Source of the DNA: Paragonimus westermani
Taxonomy: Eukaryota > Platyhelminthes > Trematoda > Plagiorchiida > Troglotrematidae
DNA length: 64,000 nt
Reading direction: 5' to 3'
Assembly (NCBI GenBank): GCA_008508345.1
Contig: QNGE01000967.1
Span: forward strand, 130,292 to 194,291
The stretch's first letter is position 1; the number at the start of each line of letters is the position of its first letter. Shown piece after piece: positions 58,701 to 64,000 of this stretch. A program made the translations under genes and the position numbers. The notes beneath the pieces are model-generated. The model saw nothing but the letters and a program-made list of their open reading frames with translations, did no database searches and was not told the origin of the DNA.

Positions 58701-59924
58701 AAGACAGCAATACATCCGTGGATCGTGCAGCTTAACTGTCATTCAATCGTTCACACAAAGCGCTACCACTGTCGTGAAAGGATCGGAAACCCCCTCAGTT
58801 AATATGGCAGCAGAAAATCTGTCAGAAATTGCAACAATCTAAAGTGGGAAGAAGTCAGGTGACACTGTAGCACACTGCACAGTTCACTCAGTTCAGCACA
58901 GTGGATTGCCGTATATCTCCTGGCAATTTTTTCTTGAAACCGTTATTATCACATATTTGCTCATGCTGTTCATCTTCTGCCAGTATCACGTTTTCTTCTA
59001 GATCACCATTCACAGTCCATTTTTTGTTAGCTCTTGACCTAGGAAATATTGGTACTTAGCACCTCAGCCAGCTTTAGTTTCCCTTTCAATTCAGCCAAGA
59101 TTAAGTTGGTCATGACTTCCCCAATCACGTGCACCTTCAGGTTAATATACTCCCACTCTAGCTCTGATCCCAGCTGACGCGTAACAAGGCTCTTTGTCTT
59201 ATTTTAACGGATCGCGCAAATACCGTCCCGATACCTGTACTGTCTAACGTTGCAGTAAGGCTTGCGACTCCTATCAGTACTGGACACATTACAGATGTGG
59301 CATAGAACTATTTTCCGACATTTATCAACGATTGGGAGACGTATCTGCACTTGCTCTCCGTCAGTCTTGTATCATCTACTGAGCTGCACCTGTTAAACAA
59401 GTTACCTCCACTCTGAAATCTAACTCCCAAGCAAACATGCTGGTCTACACCAAACAACCAACCAGTGGAAGTCTCAACAATGTGATAGTAACCACTGCCC
59501 ATAATAATTTATGCACTACCAAATCCTGTCCGTTACCGCCACAAGCTGATTCCGTGAATTCAAACAGAGAAACCTCGCCAACCAGTCTCATAAAAACGGT
59601 ACAGCTCCGAGCTATTACATGAAAACCCAAGAGAAAGGTATACAAGGACACCTTGCTGCAACCAGTAGACTCAAGTAAGGTTCCTAAGCCTCCTCATTTA
59701 CCGTGGCCAGTTCCCGTAACCAACGAAACGCAAGGCACGAGCAATCCACATCAGGGCGCCTTCTCCTAAATCGCACGAACCATTCCAGTCTCAGGCAAGC
59801 GAGAAACTTGCGCTTTGTAGATGGCCCGAAATCGACCAGGATGCGCGACGGCGCCCCATCCACATAAGTGTCGATAACCTCCACGATGTTAAGGATATAC
59901 CTTTCACAATCATCAATCATCATC
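58701..59924. other. Unassigned DNA with an unusual - strand open frame
   Basis: A 91-codon - strand frame (59,959-59,684) begins in the LINE tail and continues into non-LINE sequence reading VDGAPSRILVDFGPSTKRK and LACLRLEWFVRFRRRRPD. I do not recognise it. Nothing else was identified. Confidence 0.35.
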
Positions 59925-61215
59925 ATCGTGATAGACAGCAATGCATCAGTGGTTCCCATTGACGTTTAGCTGCCACACGACCTGGAATATAAAAAAGCAA
60001 ATCTTGCATAGGAAGAGAGGATAAAAAAGGAGACGAGAAGAGACTTTACTAAAAATAGCTACATCTTTATTCAAACAATCAACATCAAGGTGCTTACACC
60101 TTACAAACAAACAACCGAGCTGTAAGTAATGCGTCATCAGCTTTCGCTGCCCCGCGTCACTAAATGCACTCACTTCACAGACAACCCGAACAAACAACAA
60201 CATTCACGCCACTGAGCTCAGTTGGCGGCCACTTCACCTTACGTCTTCAGCCACCGACTCTGAGTCGCGGGGCTCCCAGCCAGTAAGACGAGCCTGATTT
60301 ACAGTTACTAATCCCTTCGTGAACGACTTCATTTATCTATGTCAGGTCATCATCTGTCCACCTCACACCTTACGCCAATCGGCCGCAGCGCCGAGAAAGA
60401 GTGCTCGAAGTGGTAAACGACTGGCTGGTATCCCTAGCACACGACGTGACCATTGAATCTGTGCAAATGTAAATATTGAACAAAAGAACTCGTTTGATAA
60501 TCAGTGTCAAACACCTCCTTCCTAGCCTCCTCATTGTTTACTGCCTGACGACACCCGATACAAGCGGCTGTACGCAGACACCGATGGTCAAACATCTAAA
60601 GACGGTTCACGTCCTCTACCTTGAGCGGCCAAGTTGCGTTGCCGTATAGTAATACAGCCCCCGCTGTTGTCTGATACACGCGACCCTTACGCACCAGAAG
60701 ATACCTCTCTGTCGCCACACATGCCCCAGATTAGCGAGCACCGCCTAGTCTTAGGGATGCGCGCTTCTATTTCGTCCCCTACATCTCCGCCGATGCTGAT
60801 GTAGCTCCCCAAATAAACAAATCGGACAACAGCCTCCATAACTTCGTAATCCATCATTAAATCTATGTAATCACAGCAGTTTCATGGAATCACTTTGCAC
60901 CTTGAGACTGGGCAGCGCATTCTGAAATATTCCTCAGATTGCGGAACAGCACCTAGCACTGTTTGTGTTACGTGGAAATCGTGAAACAACATTCTGTCGT
61001 CCCCATAACCAAGATCAATCAGTCATTCACCAGATAGGAGGTCCACGCCGCCATCCTCTGAGTGCCGGAGACAACCCTCCATTATTTTGTCTTTGCCGAA
61101 ATTGAACAAAAATGATGAAGGTGGACAGCCTTGACGTGTGCCATTAATGGTCGGTACACCCCTGCGTTTAGGCAACTGTAAAAGTGTAGAGCGACCCACC
61201 GAATCATGTTCTCAG
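59925..61215 (-). mobile_element. RTE-like LINE: late RT to 3' end
   Basis: On the - strand, the pieces from about 61,215 downward match the LINE at 31,757-32,300, including the 'FLFNFxxDK' region and the block with GHVWRQRGI. They then match the + strand copy at 15,310-15,990: an equivalent of the LPHRALFVDTATDW stretch, the AARLTGWEPRDSES-like region, and the 3' block with ctcggttgtttgtttgtaag at about 60,118. The end is a GAT-rich tail near 59,925. Frames are broken throughout. This copy links the RT-bearing and tail-bearing fragments into one family. Confidence 0.78.
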
Positions 61216-61820
61216 TCACATCCTGAAGGTCCCGTCATAGCCAAGCCTGACTTCCCGTGGGCCAGTGAAGAGGCACGAAGACTAGCCAACAACAACCATG
61301 ATGCGCCCCAGTTCGGCCGTGTCCGCAGCATGATTCTCCACGGCGTACCCAAGCTGCTTACCACCGACAATCTCGCGGCGCATAAGCACGATTGTAAACC
61401 ATTGGAAGTGTGGGCGTAAAAATCTCTCCCTAAACTTGGAGGATTGTGCAGCCTGGTCCGTCAGACGACCACAGAGACCTGCACATCTGTCCCCTATCCA
61501 AACGCTCAAACTGATGAGGGTCACACTACTGAGTGAGATTTCACCGAAGGTTCTCCAGGCATGGGATGCAAGAAGAGGCACTGTGTTATGATACAGTAGG
61601 ATACATCAAGACCATCCTAGGCCGCTACGCCTTAGAGGCCAACTAAATGCATCTACTAGACTTGCTCAAGTCCAGGTCGATAGTCTGCCGCTCAACCAGC
61701 TTCTCGGTCTCAAAAACTTACACAGGTCGGGCCCACAAGAATCGGGCTAACCTTGATAATAGCCACCTCTCAACTGTTACCTCCTCAGCGAGCGGAGGCC
61801 AACATTTATGTACGTATCTC
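61216..61820. other. Unassigned DNA between two LINEs
   Basis: Overlapping frames of 93 codons (61,138-61,419, +) and 99 codons (61,581-61,282, -) match no family I know. The region may be 5' sequence of the CR1-like LINE that starts at about 61,820. Confidence 0.35.
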
Positions 61821-64000
61821 CAGTTGCGTGTACACTAATGTGCTATCCCTGAGAAAAAAGCCGCCAGAGCCAAGGGAACTAGCTCAGCCGAAGAAACCCA
61901 CGATCACTAGCATTACTGACGTGGTTGACCTCTCAAGCTTCCAATCAGCAAGTCGATATCTCAACTTAATAAGTCTTGCTCACTGATGTGGTTGGCGAGA
62001 AAGAAGTGACGATCGACGTTTCGAAAGAGGTCAGTGCCTCAGTAATGCAAGACCCCAACCTGTTGGCACTGCTGAAGTCTCCCTGGACAAACGTGGCCAT
62101 TACTCGCCCAGTTAGCCTGATCATTGGCGCAGTGTGTAAACCACATTTGATGTCAACGGAATGGTCCCAAGCCCAAAAACAGTCGCGTATTAGTAACTGA
62201 AGAGTCGAACCTTCCAAACAATTATTTCGTTATCGGAGTAGCTTCTGGCGTAGAGGCTGTGGAGTTCTACAATCTCAAGGTGGAGGTCGGCCTAATGGAA
62301 TAAGTGCAGTCATGTACTTGCTAGAGAGGGGCACGATCCATCTAGTCTGGACTTAGTTCTAACTACCGAACTATACATAGTCGTAACTGTTGACATCCGC
62401 GCCCCTCTGGCCGCCAGCGTGCACGCAGTTAACCGTTTCTGACTGATTTGTGACGTTGTGACTAGTCGGCGCCCAAGGTCGACTCGCGGAAACTTTCGCC
62501 GAGATGACTTTCAATTAATCCGAAAGCGTTTACCGGAAACGCTATGGTCTCTGACTGAAACATTTGCCACCCCCCGAAAAACACTGTGGCTATATCATTG
62601 GCAGATTAAATGAAGTGATCACAGTTGTACCTTTCTTCTCCTTCAGAAACAGCAAACCTAAGTCCTGACTGAAACCCCAAGAGAGAGGCCTCATACGAGA
62701 GAAGAAATCTCTATGGTATAGCTTTCTGTTAACTGATATCGATAGTTTATACAGCGGCTACAAAAATGCAAGAAACCGGTGCATAACAGCGATGAGAGCA
62801 TACCCTCGCGATCATCAGCTCCATTTCGCAGAAGCCACTGTCCCAATCGGTTCAACAGACATGTTGCGTCCGTCACGACATCTCGAGCGGTCGTATTATT
62901 ACTAGTAGATCCATCTGACTTGTTAGCTAGCAATTAAGAAATGGCAGAGATACTCCGCTCCCAAAACGTAACCGTCTTTGGCGACCCAGAGAGCGCGGGA
63001 TAACCGCAGTGGGAATCACATCTGATTTCTCAGGGCTTAATTTCAGAGCTAAGCTCTTTAAGTTGAAACCTGAGAAGTCACCAGACCTCGATGGTCTATC
63101 GTCCATCCATTTGCAGTGGTTTCGACACTCGTATCTCTTGGGCATCCTCCTAAATCGTTGGAAGCACGGTTCCATCTCGCCTATCAACAAAAGCGGTGAC
63201 AGCACCGACGCAGCAACTACCGCCCATTAGCAATGCTTCCATGTGCCTCCAAGGTAATGGAATACATAAAAGATGATAGTATGAGAGCACAACTCTAACC
63301 CACTAAGCCCGTGACAAATCACCAGCAGAGATCTCGAAAAAAAGTATTCGTGCACCACTAACTTTGTGATGGTAGATGACACCTGGACATTGGCTGCGAA
63401 AGAGCGTCATCCGGCAGATATTGTTTTATTAGGGCTTACTAAGAATTTTGAAAGAATAAATCACCGTGTTCTGCTTAGTAAGCTATCAGCAATGGTCCTC
63501 TACAGCCAGCAATATATAAGGATGTATTCTGAGGGTCAACGACAATTTTCTCGTCGCCTTAGAGACTCCCAAGGATGTCCAGCAAGGATCTATACTAGAC
63601 CCTTTATTGCTCCTATTACTTGTGAACGACTTATGATCTGTTAACCAATACATCTGCCCACGTGAGGACGATGTTAAAATGTAGTTTACTCTACGCTTTC
63701 CAGAAAACCGCCAACCTACAACGAAATCTCAACGCAGTGCATCGATGGTTGGTAGACAACTGTCGTCCATTCAACAGTACTAAGCTGAAACTTATATATG
63801 CAGCATGAGAATAGCAAAATCTACCGGATCCGTGAGCAACTGCCTAGCGTCGTTCCACGAGAAAAATAACTTCGCACTCCACATTCGGTAAACCTCTGCC
63901 TTCCGTCACGGTGAGACTGGACCTTGACGTGGTGTGACGGCTTGCGCATCTCGATGACCTTTTGGGCTAAACTGGACAGAGTTACTCATACCAGGCAGGC
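61820..64000 (+). mobile_element. CR1-like LINE, endonuclease and RT, decayed, runs off the window
   Basis: In order: YTNVLSLRKKPPEPRELAQ with KKPTITSIT (about 61,825-61,910), the endonuclease start in CR1/jockey LINEs; SSLDLVLTTELYIV and APLAASVHAVNRF (62,340-62,440), the endonuclease end, where S-D-H has become S-V-H; LKPEKSPDLDGLSSIHLQW (63,059), the RT opening; YSCTTNF and ADIVLLGLTKNFERINHRV (63,417), where the first catalytic Asp of L-D-L-x-K-A-F-D is Gly; and REDDVKM at about 63,660, the Y-A-D-D box. Multiple stops and frame changes occur. The insert 61,976-62,200 has an open frame that does not fit the endonuclease. This family differs from the RTE-like fragments to its left. Confidence 0.78.

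Noticed and set aside
1..64000. CRISPR arrays, operons, ribosome-binding sites, rRNA genes
   Set aside because: Exon-intron structure and LINE/Gypsy elements show a eukaryotic genome. No regularly spaced direct repeats or rRNA-like sequence were seen.

Overview
This window is metazoan nuclear DNA, dense in retrotransposons and poor in genes. It has no prokaryotic gene organisation and no long uninterrupted ORFs. The genes that can be supported are split into short exons with GT/AG borders and matching phases. The mix of two conserved animal genes with decayed RTE-like and CR1-like LINEs, Gypsy LTR elements and SINE-like repeats suggests a flatworm, most likely a digenean fluke. The taxon is an inference; nothing in the sequence names it.

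Genes. (1) The 3' end of a netrin (UNC-6 family) gene lies on the + strand at about 23.5-26.5 kb. It comprises a tentative 77-bp exon, a well supported 260-bp exon carrying most of the netrin/NTR (C345C) module, and a terminal exon with the basic netrin C-terminus followed by about 90 extra residues. (2) The 3' part of an EB1/MAPRE microtubule plus-end-binding protein gene lies on the - strand. Its exons are at 49,367-49,246, 30,737-30,591 and 29,894-29,850, giving a linker, an EB-homology domain and an acidic tail ending EEF. The two genes are convergent, with about 2-3 kb between them. EB1 has an 18.5-kb intron that holds a LINE, a Gypsy element, two solo LTRs and a SINE-like repeat.

Assembly warning. 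Positions 25,360-26,738 recur, identical by eye, at 26,740-28,118, separated by one 'n' at 26,739. This looks like two overlapping contigs joined without merging, so the second netrin terminal exon is probably an artefact.

Layout. 0-10 kb: mostly unassigned DNA, one short inverted repeat and two SINE-like copies. 10.3-12.9 kb: arms of about 320 bp in inverted orientation around a decayed mariner-like transposase. 13.7-16 kb: two LINE 3' ends of one RTE-like family with a (GAT)n tail. 16-23.5 kb: unassigned. 23.5-28.1 kb: netrin end with a solo LTR in its last intron. 28.1-29.8 kb: intergenic. 29.8-49.4 kb: EB1. 49.4-54.2 kb: unassigned apart from a perfect 77-bp-arm hairpin at 53.2-53.4 kb. 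54.2-64 kb: a mosaic of at least four RTE-like LINE fragments and one CR1-like LINE running to the right edge.

The strongest findings are the contig-overlap artefact, the netrin terminal extension, the EB1 gene with its huge TE-filled intron, the long-armed mariner-containing inverted repeat, and the solo LTR with a perfect GAAAG target duplication. I did not find an undescribed defence, CRISPR-like or multi-gene system.
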